A stretch of DNA of 64,000 bases from CAXBOO01 sp963977425 (GTDB lineage: Bacteria; Bacteroidota; Bacteroidia; Flavobacteriales_D; Luteibaculaceae). Below the pieces are notes generated by a model, which had not been told where the DNA came from, searched no databases, and saw only the letters and a list, made by a program, of their open reading frames with translations. The DNA lies in assembly GCA_963977425.1 (NCBI GenBank), contig CAXBOO010000005.1, forward strand, positions 62,001-126,000, read 5' to 3'. Shown here in pieces: positions 52,079-59,973 of the stretch. The translations under genes were made by a program, and so were the position numbers. Each line of letters opens with the position of its first letter. Positions within the stretch are counted from its first letter, which is position 1.

Positions 52079-52987
52079 ATGCTCTACACTGCTTATCACA
52101 AGGCGTACAACCACGCTGTTTTACCAGAGGAACACAAGTTCCCGATGCTGAAATACGATTTGCTAAAAGAGCAACTTTTACACCAAGGCATTTTAGAAAA
52201 ACACGAGTTATTTACCCCTTCTAACCTTGCCTCAGATTTAGATATTCTTCGCGTTCATTGTGTAGAATATCTTGACAAATTGCACCGCCTGGATTTAAAT
52301 AAAATAGAAGAACGCAGAACGGGTTTTCCCTTAAGTAAAGAACTTATTGAGCGCGAGAAACTCATTATGCAAGGCGGAATAGATGCCAGTATTTTTGCGT
52401 TGGAAAACAACAGCATCAGTATGAATATTGCTGGCGGAACCCATCACGCTTACAGCAACCGCGCCGAAGGATTTTGCCTACTCAACGACATCGCCATTGC
52501 GGCTGCAAAATTGGAAACAGAGTACAAACTTGCTTCTATTCTCGTTGTTGATTTAGACGTACACCAAGGCAATGGAACGGCAGAAATTTTCAAAAACAAT
52601 CCGAACATCTTCACTTTCTCAATGCATGGGCGGAACAACTACCCTTTCAAAAAAGAAAACAGCAATTTAGACATTGCTTTAGAAGACCACGTTTCCGATG
52701 AAGAATACCTTTTCATTCTTCAAAAACACCTACCCGATTTACTTAACAAACTTCAACCTCAATTTGTGTTTTACCAATGCGGAGTAGATGTATTGGAATC
52801 CGATAAATTAGGGAAGTTGGGATTGAGTTTAGAGGGTTGTAAACTGCGCGATCAGATGGTTTTTGAAATGATACGGAGCCGCAATATTCCTATGCATTGC
52901 TGCATGGGTGGAGGGTATAGTAAAGACATAAAAATAATTGTAGATGCCCATAGCAATACCTTTAAAGAAGCGGTTGATTATTTATAA
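52079..52987 (+). CDS. Histone deacetylase family (class II-like deacetylase) protein
   Basis: This 302-residue arginase/deacetylase-fold enzyme has GGTHHAYSNRAEGFCLLND with the catalytic His pair (H122, H123), VVDLDVHQGNGTAEIF with zinc ligands D158/D160 and H162, FSMHGRNNYPFKKENS, QCGVDVLESDKLGKLGLS with the third zinc Asp, and CCMGGGYSKD. Bacterial members deacetylate acetylpolyamines, acetoin-related compounds or other amides; the substrate cannot be told. It is divergent from the trp leader with about 100 bp between starts. Confidence 0.92.
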   Translation: MLYTAYHKAYNHAVLPEEHKFPMLKYDLLKEQLLHQGILEKHELFTPSNLASDLDILRVHCVEYLDKLHRLDLNKIEERRTGFPLSKELIEREKLIMQGGIDASIFALENNSISMNIAGGTHHAYSNRAEGFCLLNDIAIAAAKLETEYKLASILVVDLDVHQGNGTAEIFKNNPNIFTFSMHGRNNYPFKKENSNLDIALEDHVSDEEYLFILQKHLPDLLNKLQPQFVFYQCGVDVLESDKLGKLGLSLEGCKLRDQMVFEMIRSRNIPMHCCMGGGYSKDIKIIVDAHSNTFKEAVDYL

Positions 52988-53018
52988 TTCTTGATTCTCG
53001 TATTTCTTAGCCACTTCG

Positions 53019-53115
53019 TCCCGATAGCTATCGGGAGTGTACCGGAACAATTTGTATCGAGAAGACTCTGCTCGTCCTCTTTCTCAACAAGCATTTTCAA
53101 CCTTCATCTCGATAC
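53019..53115. repeat. Intergenic inverted repeats (18-bp palindrome plus GTATCGAGA/TCTCGATAC pair)
   Basis: The 262-bp gap between the deacetylase gene and ybaB has no gene. It holds the perfect palindrome TCCCGATAGCTATCGGGA (53019-53036) and a 9-bp inverted pair GTATCGAGA (53054-53062) and TCTCGATAC (53107-53115), with CTCGATGTGACGAG following near 53145. Such elements recall dispersed intergenic repeats seen in Bacteroidota chromosomes. No T run follows, so it is not a standard terminator. Confidence 0.6.
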
Positions 53116-53249
53116 TATTTTGTTGCATTCTATTTCTCAAAATCACTCGATGTGACGAGATTCTTTAAGCTTGTTTCTTAACACTTAGTACTTTTCACTT
53201 GATACTTTCAACTAGTGGCAATAACTTTACAGACTAGAATTGAAATACC

Positions 53250-53549
53250 ATGATGGGAGATATTTTTGGCCAATTAGGCAACATACAAGCAAATGTCGAA
53301 AATGCGAAAGCCAAGTTGGGTGATTTGAGAATTGCAGCAAATTCAAACTGTGGAAGATTGAGCGTAGTGGTAGATGGCAATCAAAAAATTAACGACATCC
53401 ATATCAACGAAAATTTTGACGACAACGAAGAATTAGCAGATGTTTTATGCAACACATTAAACAAAGCTTTAGAGAACAGTAAAAATCAAATGAAATCAGA
53501 GCTTGAGGCTGCTACAGGTGGTTTACTCAACGGCATGCCAGGTTTATGA
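53250..53549 (+). CDS. YbaB/EbfC family nucleoid-associated protein
   Basis: A 99-residue DNA-binding protein of the YbaB/EbfC fold: FGQLGNIQANVENAKAKLGDL forms the first long helix, GRLSVVVDGNQKINDIHI the central hairpin and LADVLCNTLNKALENSKNQM the last helix. Typical family members begin with MQ-rich helices and bind DNA as homodimer tweezers. Here it heads an operon with fau and meaB, not dnaX/recR as in enterobacteria. It overlaps fau by 4 nt. Confidence 0.9.
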   Translation: MMGDIFGQLGNIQANVENAKAKLGDLRIAANSNCGRLSVVVDGNQKINDIHINENFDDNEELADVLCNTLNKALENSKNQMKSELEAATGGLLNGMPGL

Positions 53550-54118
53550 CAAAAAGCAACCTGAGAAAAAGATACAAGCAACTTAGAAAAGCACTTACTT
53601 TTTCTGAAAGAGAAACTGCTGCACAAACCATTGCAGAACATTTAGCTATCATCATTCCCGATGGCGCAGTAGTGCATTGTTTTTTGCCAATAAAAAATCT
53701 TTTTGAAGTTGACACTTTCATCATCATAAATGCGCTCACCAACCTGAAACCCGACATCCGTTGGGCCAGCAGCATATCGGATTTTGATTCCCTTACTATG
53801 CCTTGTTATGCATTGGATTTAAACAACATATCCAACAACGCATACAATATACCAGAGCCTGCAGAGCCTCTTTCTAAAATTGACCCTAACTCCATTGATT
53901 TTGTCATTACGCCCCTTTTGGTGTGCGATTCTAAAGGATACCGAGTGGGTTATGGAAAAGGATTTTACGATCGTTTTTTCGCAACCATATCTCCTACTTG
54001 CAAAAAAATTGGCGTCAATTACTTCCCTCCCCTACAGCATACTATTGACATCAATGCTTTTGATATCGCCTTAAACATGCATGCTTCGCCTGAGGGAATT
54101 ACTACCTTTACACCATGA
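53546..54118 (+). CDS. 5-formyltetrahydrofolate cyclo-ligase
   Basis: The enzyme converts 5-formyl-THF to 5,10-methenyl-THF with ATP. The 190-residue protein has SNLRKRYKQLRKALTFSERE at the N-terminus, VVHCFLPIKNLFEVDT, and the ATP/folate signature DFVITPLLVCDSKGYRVGYGKGFYDRFF near the C-terminus, where KGYRVGYGKGFYDRF is the family hallmark. It overlaps both neighbours by 4 nt, indicating tight coupling with ybaB and meaB. Confidence 0.94.
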   Translation: MTKSNLRKRYKQLRKALTFSERETAAQTIAEHLAIIIPDGAVVHCFLPIKNLFEVDTFIIINALTNLKPDIRWASSISDFDSLTMPCYALDLNNISNNAYNIPEPAEPLSKIDPNSIDFVITPLLVCDSKGYRVGYGKGFYDRFFATISPTCKKIGVNYFPPLQHTIDINAFDIALNMHASPEGITTFTP

Positions 54119-55149
54119 GTACGGCCCAAGAAAGAGCGCGCCTTTTGGCATTGAAAAAACGACAAGATGCTCGGTACAAAAACGACGATGTTGATGCCTT
54201 GGCAAAAGCCATTCTTTCGGGAAACACTGTCGCTTTATCGCAAGGCATAACCTTAGTAGAAAGCACTCAAAAAACCGACAGAACAAAGGCAAACAATCTA
54301 ATAGAAGCCTGCTTAAAACACGATAATAAAAGTTTCCGACTGGGTATTACCGGCGTTCCCGGTGTGGGAAAAAGCAGTTTTATTGAACAGTTTGGTCTTC
54401 AACTCATAGCTTCAGGACACAAAGTTGCCGTGCTTGCCATCGACCCAAGTTCGGGAATAAATAAGGGCAGCATATTGGGTGATAAAACCAGAATGAACGA
54501 TTTGAGCACACACCCGCAAGCATTTATACGACCAAGTCCAGCATCGGATGCACTTGGAGGTGTAGCCAATAAAACTCGCGAAGCTTTGCTCTTGTGTGAA
54601 GCCGCAGGATACGATTACATCATTGTCGAAACTGTGGGTGTAGGTCAAAGCGAAACCGCGGTAAAAAACATGACCGATTTTTTCCTATTACTGATGCTTT
54701 CAGGTGCAGGAGATGAATTGCAAGGTATAAAAAGAGGCATCATGGAAATGGCCGATGGATTGGTTATTACAAAAGCCGATGGTGAGAATAAAAACCCTGC
54801 GAAACTTGCCGCACAAGAATACCGAAGAGCTTTGCATCTTTTCCCACCGAACAAAAACAATTGGCCCGTACACATTTCTACCTGTTCTGCTTTAGACAAA
54901 GTAGGACTGGATGTAATAGAAAGGGCTCTAAAAAGTTTTCAAACAGAACAAATTGATTTCATCGCTAAAAATAGAGGCGAACAGAATAAAAAATGGTTCT
55001 CAGATCAGCTTGAACAACTTTGGAAAGAAAAGTTGTATCAAAATATAAGTTTAGACGAATTGCGTAAATGCCAGTTATTGGCCGAACAAAACAAAGGCAA
55101 TCCTTTTAAAATGGCCGAAGAACTCATACAATCAACCCAACAGAAGTAA
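54115..55149 (+). CDS. meaB: Methylmalonyl-CoA mutase-associated GTPase MeaB
   Basis: MeaB guards and reactivates the B12-dependent methylmalonyl-CoA mutase. The 344-residue SIMIBI-class GTPase has the Walker A loop ITGVPGVGKSSFIEQFG near residue 80, AVLAIDPSSGINKGSILGDKTRM, FIRPSPASDALGGVANKTRE, IIVETVGVGQSETAVKNMTDFF and VITKADGENK (the NKxD-type specificity motif). The cognate mutase subunits are encoded 35 kb away at 16.6-19.8 kb. It is third in the ybaB-fau-meaB operon. Confidence 0.96.
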   Translation: MSTAQERARLLALKKRQDARYKNDDVDALAKAILSGNTVALSQGITLVESTQKTDRTKANNLIEACLKHDNKSFRLGITGVPGVGKSSFIEQFGLQLIASGHKVAVLAIDPSSGINKGSILGDKTRMNDLSTHPQAFIRPSPASDALGGVANKTREALLLCEAAGYDYIIVETVGVGQSETAVKNMTDFFLLLMLSGAGDELQGIKRGIMEMADGLVITKADGENKNPAKLAAQEYRRALHLFPPNKNNWPVHISTCSALDKVGLDVIERALKSFQTEQIDFIAKNRGEQNKKWFSDQLEQLWKEKLYQNISLDELRKCQLLAEQNKGNPFKMAEELIQSTQQK

Positions 55150-55156
55150 CGCATTC

Positions 55157-55729
55157 ATGCACGTTTTAGAACCATACTACAACTGGCGACACCTATATAT
55201 AGCATCGGAAGACGAGTATTCTCCTTTTTACGGTTACCACAATTCAGAAACTGAATTTACGCACGCCATCTACAATTTTGTTATTCACCCACAGTGGGAC
55301 AGCATCGATTCTCCGACCTTGTTTATGAAGGTTTTGTACGTAAACTACAATACAGGTGTAGCGGTAATAGAATTGATTGGTGAGTGGAACGATACCCATT
55401 ACGACGATGTCAGAAATTTCAAAGAAACTGTAATCGATCCTTTGTTGGACAATGGGGTAAACAAGCACATCCTTATAGGTGAAAATGTCTTGATTTTACA
55501 TCCCGACGACGACTCGTACTATGAGCAATGGTTCGAAGACTGCAACGAGCAAAATGGATGGGTTACTTTGCTCAATTTCAGAGATCATGTATTGCAAAGT
55601 TTCGAAGAAATTGGGGTCGACCAATATTTTATTTCAGGTGGTACGTTAACCGATTTAGCATGGAGAACCAAAGAACCCGAAACTCTATTTGAAGAAGTAG
55701 ATAGCATTGTATCAAAAAGACTAGCATAA
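55157..55729 (+). CDS. Conserved hypothetical acidic protein
   Basis: The 190-residue protein is acidic and aromatic-rich, without signal peptide or membrane segment. Segments such as PYYNWRHLYIASEDEYSPFYG, VLYVNYNTGVAVIELIG, GVNKHILIGENVLILHPDDD and YYEQWFEDCNEQNGW stand out. I do not recognise a characterised family; its pattern is that of a conserved Bacteroidota protein of unknown function. It lies 7 nt after meaB and 4 nt before the next gene, so it belongs to the same transcription unit. Confidence 0.75.
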   Translation: MHVLEPYYNWRHLYIASEDEYSPFYGYHNSETEFTHAIYNFVIHPQWDSIDSPTLFMKVLYVNYNTGVAVIELIGEWNDTHYDDVRNFKETVIDPLLDNGVNKHILIGENVLILHPDDDSYYEQWFEDCNEQNGWVTLLNFRDHVLQSFEEIGVDQYFISGGTLTDLAWRTKEPETLFEEVDSIVSKRLA

Positions 55730-55733
55730 GCTT

Positions 55734-56540
55734 ATGGCAACTATTTGTGGCGTACCCGAACATTTTAATTTTCCTTTAAAACAAGCTTTGAAAAAACACC
55801 CACAACATCGGTGGGAGGACTGCAAAGGAGGTTCTGGGCAAATGCGCCAAATGCTTAACGATGGAGACGTAGATTATGCTGTAATGCTAACCGAAGCTGC
55901 AGTGTATGCCATTTTACAAGGCGACGAATTAGACATTGTTACCGAATATGTTTCTACACCACTTTTTTGGGGAATTTACTGTCATTCAGACAACCCTAAC
56001 AACTCTACAACCGATAGCGCATTACCGCTTTTGGTGTCGCGTTATGGATCGGGATCGCATTTAATTCCATTTGCAAAAGCGCATCAAGAGCAGTATGCAT
56101 ACAATCCTGAAATAAAAGTTATTTCTAACCTCGATGGAGCTTTGCAACATTTCAATAAGGGCAACGACGGTTTGTTTTATTGGGAAGAAGTTACTACCGA
56201 GCCTTTTATCGCAACCAATTCCATTACAAAAGTGGGATTGTTTCCTGCTCCGTGGCCAAGTTTTGTTTTGGTGAAACGCAAAAGCACCACCGACACACTA
56301 AACGCTATCATCGAAGATGCAAAACTAGAAGTTGAAAAACTCAAGTTGAATACAGTCACATCCATTGAAACCATTTGTACTGCATACAATTTAGATAAAG
56401 CAGAGACTAAAAAATGGTTGAACCGAACAGAATGGTTTCAGGGCGCCTTAAGCGTTGATACACTATTGACTATTGCTAAAATTTTAAAAGGTCAAGACCT
56501 AATAAAAACGATCGATAAAGAGAAACTTATTTTGGGATAA
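55734..56540 (+). CDS. Cytosolic periplasmic-binding-protein-like (PBP2 fold) protein
   Basis: The 268-residue sequence reads like a type 2 periplasmic substrate-binding protein of the NMT1/thiamine-precursor or MqnA-like group: ICGVPEHFNFPLKQAL at the start, MLNDGDVDYAVMLTEAAVYAIL as the first ligand segment, TPLFWGIYCHSD and PAPWPSFVLVKRKSTTDTLN at the hinge. There is no signal peptide and no permease or ATPase gene nearby, so it is probably cytoplasmic. It could be an enzyme or a sensor built on this fold. It is cotranscribed with the preceding unknown gene; its stop overlaps the convergent thioesterase gene by 14 nt. Confidence 0.7.
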   Translation: MATICGVPEHFNFPLKQALKKHPQHRWEDCKGGSGQMRQMLNDGDVDYAVMLTEAAVYAILQGDELDIVTEYVSTPLFWGIYCHSDNPNNSTTDSALPLLVSRYGSGSHLIPFAKAHQEQYAYNPEIKVISNLDGALQHFNKGNDGLFYWEEVTTEPFIATNSITKVGLFPAPWPSFVLVKRKSTTDTLNAIIEDAKLEVEKLKLNTVTSIETICTAYNLDKAETKKWLNRTEWFQGALSVDTLLTIAKILKGQDLIKTIDKEKLILG

Positions 56541-56964
56541 AATCTTTAACAACACTGTTTTGAGCTGGGTAAGCATTAAAAGTACCTTGACCTAAAGCCA
56601 CCAATTCGTTGTTTTGATCAAAAATTTCTCCTTCCGTAACATATAGTCGTTTACCGGCCTTACGCACTTTACCCTCTCCACGTAAAACATCGCCTACAAA
56701 TACAGGTTTCAAGAAATTAAGTTTAAATTCTACGGTCGACACCAATTCATCTTTTTCGGTAGCCAAACTTAGCGATGCCACTCCCATTACGGCATCCATA
56801 AAAGCAGCCATAACTCCCCCGTGTAGTACACCTGGTGAGCTTTCGTGTTGACTCGTAATTGGCATTGAATAGGTAACATTTCCAGGTTCATTGATTATGA
56901 ATTCCATGTTATTAAGGTTACCAAACTGGTTCACCTTATTGTAAATCTCCATCAAATTGTTCAT
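56527..56964 (-). CDS. PaaI family hotdog-fold thioesterase
   Basis: The 145-residue hotdog protein contains SPGVLHGGVMAAFMDAVMGVAS, the HGG-based active-site motif of the PaaI/acyl-CoA thioesterase family with the acidic residue (Asp) on the central helix, then STVEFKLNFLKPVFVGDVLRGEGKVRKAGKRLYVTEGEIF. It hydrolyses short or aryl acyl-CoA thioesters by family inference. It is convergent with the PBP-like gene (14 nt overlap) and divergent from the acyltransferase gene. Confidence 0.92.
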   Translation of the reverse strand: MNNLMEIYNKVNQFGNLNNMEFIINEPGNVTYSMPITSQHESSPGVLHGGVMAAFMDAVMGVASLSLATEKDELVSTVEFKLNFLKPVFVGDVLRGEGKVRKAGKRLYVTEGEIFDQNNELVALGQGTFNAYPAQNSVVKDFIPK

Positions 56965-57010
56965 ATGCTTACCGTAACTTTTCTACTTTCGTGCCAAACT
57001 TACAAGGTTC

Positions 57011-57754
57011 GTGTTCAAGCAAGACGCTCAAGGATATAATTTAATCATAAAACGCACTCTAATTTTTACGTTGGGGATGCTCAGTTACTTTCGTTTTAGG
57101 TACAAGTTCAAACTCGACATTCAAGGGTACGACTCATTAAAAGACCTACCGAAGGAAAATGTACTCTTTGTATCCAATCACCAAACATACTTCGCAGAAG
57201 TAATTTTATTCTACCATATTTTGTGTTCGCACAAAAACAAGCGCAAGCGCCTACTTGGTTTTCCTACATATTTATTGAATCCAATTGTCAACTTTTATTA
57301 TGTTGCTGCACTTGAAACAATGAAAGCAGGTATTTTACCAAAACTGTTTGAGTACACAGGTTCTGTATCCATTAAACGTACTTGGAGGGAGTCTGGTCAA
57401 AACATCAATCGTCAAGTGGATATGAAAGATATATCCAATATCAAAAAAGCTTTGAACGATGGATGGGTATTGACTTTCCCACAAGGAACAACAAAAGTAC
57501 ACGCTCCAGGACGAAGAGGTGTTAGCCACATCATAAGAACATATCAACCTTTGGTAGTTCCTATTCAGGTAGATGGCTTCAGACGTTCTTTTGACAAAAA
57601 AGGTATCTTCATCAAAAAGAAAGGTGGCACTTTAAGATTTATTATCAAAAAACCAATGGAATACAATCCGGATGAAAATCCAAATGTGTTACTTAGTAAC
57701 ATCATGTCCGCTATTGGTCAAGAAGAAGCCATTAAAAACACTGTAAAACCATGA
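57011..57754 (+). CDS. 1-acyl-sn-glycerol-3-phosphate acyltransferase (PlsC-like)
   Basis: A GTG start gives 247 residues with an N-terminal membrane segment. Acyltransferase motif I is FVSNHQTYFAEVILF, where the usual NHx4D is changed: the position five after His is Ala and Glu is one later. Motif II GSVSIKRTW and motif III LTFPQGTTKVHAPG (Gln in place of the Glu of FPEGTR) are also variant. FRRSFDKKGIFIKKKGG follows. The fold is clear but substrate may differ from lysophosphatidate, for example aminolipid precursors common in Bacteroidota. First gene of a four-gene operon. Confidence 0.85.
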   Translation: MFKQDAQGYNLIIKRTLIFTLGMLSYFRFRYKFKLDIQGYDSLKDLPKENVLFVSNHQTYFAEVILFYHILCSHKNKRKRLLGFPTYLLNPIVNFYYVAALETMKAGILPKLFEYTGSVSIKRTWRESGQNINRQVDMKDISNIKKALNDGWVLTFPQGTTKVHAPGRRGVSHIIRTYQPLVVPIQVDGFRRSFDKKGIFIKKKGGTLRFIIKKPMEYNPDENPNVLLSNIMSAIGQEEAIKNTVKP

Positions 57755-58611
57755 AAAAATTAGTTTTTGCCGCATTGAGCATTTGCTCTGCAGTTGCTTT
57801 CACAAGCTGTAACCAAGAAAAAATCGATCAACTAGAAGCTGAAAAGACTCAGCTGCAAAACGAACTTCATAAAGCCGAAGAAGTAAGTGCTTTAAAAGAT
57901 TCAACTATCACCGATTTCTTCGAAGCGTTGGCCGAAATAGAATCGAACTTAGAACAAGTTAGAAATACAGAAACTAAGTTGGGTAACATGCGCCTTAGAG
58001 GCGATGTAAAGAAAGACACGAAAGAGCAAATTATTGGTGACATCACCGAAATAAGTGAGCTTTTAGGTGAAAACAAAAAGACCATCAAACGTTTAAACCA
58101 ATTGCTTTCTAAATCGAATATCAACTCAGATAAACTGAGAGAAAGCATCGCAAGTTTAGAAGAAAGAATCAACACTAAAGATTCAGAAATTAATCGCCTT
58201 ACAAGCAACTTATCGAATGCCAATACAGCTCTTTCTGCCTTGAATCAATTGTACATAACTAAAGTGAACGAAGCTGAAAGTTTGGACGTTGAATTGAACA
58301 CTGCATTTTATGCTTTTGGAACTTTCAAGGAATTGAAAGAAAACAAAGTATTGAGCAAAGAAGGTAGCATTATTGGACTTGGTGGCGCTAAGACTTTGGC
58401 CGAAGATTTCAATAAAGAATACTTCAAAAAAATCAACATCAAGGAAACCAACAACATCAAACTATACAGCGAAAAAGATGTTGAATTGGCTACTGAACAC
58501 CCTTCTGACAGCTACACTATAGTTGACCAAGAAGGAACAAAAACACTTCAAATTAAAGACGCAACGGCTTTCTGGTCAGTGAGCAAATATTTGGTAGTAA
58601 TTACCAAGTAA
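57751..58611 (+). CDS. Coiled-coil lipoprotein of unknown function
   Basis: The 286-residue product has a lipoprotein signal ending AFTSC (Cys20), a long coiled coil (about residues 22-180, rich in Lys, Glu, Leu) and a C-terminal globular part with YAFGTFKELKENKVLSKEG, GLGGAKTLAEDFN and SYTIVDQEGTKTLQI. The combination resembles Cbp1-like coiled-coil envelope proteins of Bacteroidota but I do not recognise a characterised family. It overlaps the acyltransferase gene by 4 nt. Confidence 0.75.
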   Translation: MKKLVFAALSICSAVAFTSCNQEKIDQLEAEKTQLQNELHKAEEVSALKDSTITDFFEALAEIESNLEQVRNTETKLGNMRLRGDVKKDTKEQIIGDITEISELLGENKKTIKRLNQLLSKSNINSDKLRESIASLEERINTKDSEINRLTSNLSNANTALSALNQLYITKVNEAESLDVELNTAFYAFGTFKELKENKVLSKEGSIIGLGGAKTLAEDFNKEYFKKINIKETNNIKLYSEKDVELATEHPSDSYTIVDQEGTKTLQIKDATAFWSVSKYLVVITK

Positions 58612-58613
58612 AC

Positions 58614-59033
58614 ATGTCAAAACCATTTCTAACATATCCGCCCAAAGTTATCATAGCTTGGGCGGAGAGTGTTGGAGGCAATAAGGAACTTACCGATTGG
58701 TTAATGAACAACGGTTTTCCTGAATTGGCATTTTTCACCTTTGCTTGTTATCACAATTCAAAAGCCAGTCAATGGCTGTTAGACCATGGGTTTCAACCAT
58801 TATTGGCGACCATACATGGTGCTGAAGGAAGTGAAAAAGCATTAAAGTGGCTTACAGATAACGATTTTACTGTACTGCACCACATAGCCAAAGCTGCCGA
58901 CAACGATGACAAACACATGCTTTGGTTGACCAAACATGGTCACAAAGAATTCTTTTACCTAGCCCTTAAACTTCGAGAGGCAAAAAATGGCATTGAAGCT
59001 GACAACAACGATCCGCACAAAATTTCTTTTTGA
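58614..59033 (+). CDS. Small protein with four 25-residue Trp-Leu repeats
   Basis: Within 139 residues, WL occurs at positions 29-30, 54-55, 79-80 and 104-105, exactly 25 apart. Each unit runs WL-x3-(G/D)-(F/H)-x-x-(L/F) followed by a second helix with alanine or small residues (for example LLDHGFQPLLATIHGAEG and LTDNDFTVLHHIAKAADN). The helix-turn-helix repeat shape resembles ankyrin or TPR-like solenoids but the 25-residue period is shorter than the 33 of ankyrin and the 34 of TPR. It has no signal peptide and probably mediates protein contacts. It is 2 nt after the lipoprotein gene and overlaps the next gene by 4 nt. Confidence 0.8.
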   Translation: MSKPFLTYPPKVIIAWAESVGGNKELTDWLMNNGFPELAFFTFACYHNSKASQWLLDHGFQPLLATIHGAEGSEKALKWLTDNDFTVLHHIAKAADNDDKHMLWLTKHGHKEFFYLALKLREAKNGIEADNNDPHKISF

Positions 59034-59905
59034 TTATGCTCAATAGCTACGTTAAAAAAGTACCATTCAAGATTATCGTTTTGGCCAAACTCTTTCCTTT
59101 AATGGAAAAGTTATCGACCAAATTGGTTGTTCGCGAAGCAATAAAAATGTTTTTCAGACCCATTCGCTATCAAATACCAGGCAGCGAATTAAAACTTAGA
59201 AACAAAGCCACCATTAGCTACCACAACACCAGCCAAAATACAATTGCCGTACTGCAATGGGAAAGCAATAAAAACGCCCCATACGTACTTTTAATGCATG
59301 GATGGGCAAGCCGTTCAACCCATTTCAAAAACTTCATAGAATCGCTTTTGAACCAAGGTTTTAATGTTATATGCCCTGAAGCGCCGGGTCATGGATTAAG
59401 CAATGGCAGCAAATCCGACATCATTCGGTTTGCAGAAAGTATTGCCGTAGCACATAAAATGGTAACGCCAAAATATTGGATTGGCCATAGTATGGGTGGA
59501 AGTGCAGCAATGTATTGCATCAACCATTTTGATTGCAAACCCGAACACCTATCCATTATAGCGAGTCCTTCGATTGCCTTTGACATTTTACAAGTGTTTA
59601 CTCAACGTTTGAACATAAGCGAGTCGCTAGTACCACTAATGAGCAAACGAATAGAATACTTATACGACGGTAAAAAATTAAAAGATTATACGGCTGAATA
59701 CATCATTCAAAGATTGCCCAAAGACGTCTCAATGAATTTGGTTTATGATTCTAAAGACACCGACGCCCCTGTCCATCACGGCGAACGATTGCACGAACTT
59801 TACCCTAGTGCTGATCTTAAAATAACGGAGAAACTAGGCCATGTAAAAATCATAAAAGACCTTTCTGTTTTAAACACCTGCCAAAAGTACTGGACAAGTA
59901 ATTAA
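59030..59905 (+). CDS. Alpha/beta hydrolase
   Basis: The 291-residue protein has the hydrolase oxyanion-hole motif LLMHGWASRSTHFKNFIESL, the nucleophile elbow WIGHSMGGSAAMYCI (Ser in GHSMGG), acid region YDSKDTDAPVHHGERLHELYP and catalytic His in EKLGHVKIIKD. An unusually long amphipathic N-terminal segment of about 45 residues precedes the core. Substrate unknown; the acyltransferase and lipoprotein in the operon suggest a lipid-related ester. Confidence 0.87.
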   Translation: MIMLNSYVKKVPFKIIVLAKLFPLMEKLSTKLVVREAIKMFFRPIRYQIPGSELKLRNKATISYHNTSQNTIAVLQWESNKNAPYVLLMHGWASRSTHFKNFIESLLNQGFNVICPEAPGHGLSNGSKSDIIRFAESIAVAHKMVTPKYWIGHSMGGSAAMYCINHFDCKPEHLSIIASPSIAFDILQVFTQRLNISESLVPLMSKRIEYLYDGKKLKDYTAEYIIQRLPKDVSMNLVYDSKDTDAPVHHGERLHELYPSADLKITEKLGHVKIIKDLSVLNTCQKYWTSN

Positions 59906-59944
59906 ACCTGCGAAACACGAACGATAAAGCACAAAGTTTTCCCG

Positions 59945-59952
59945 TAGATTTG
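59945..59952 (+). promoter_or_regulatory. Candidate -7 element (TAGATTTG) for the mscS-like operon
   Basis: TAGATTTG matches TAnnTTTG and overlaps the TTG at 59950, favouring the ATG at 59974 as the true start. No clear -33 TTG is visible. Confidence 0.45.
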
Positions 59953-59973
59953 TTTCCTTATAGCAACTCATTT

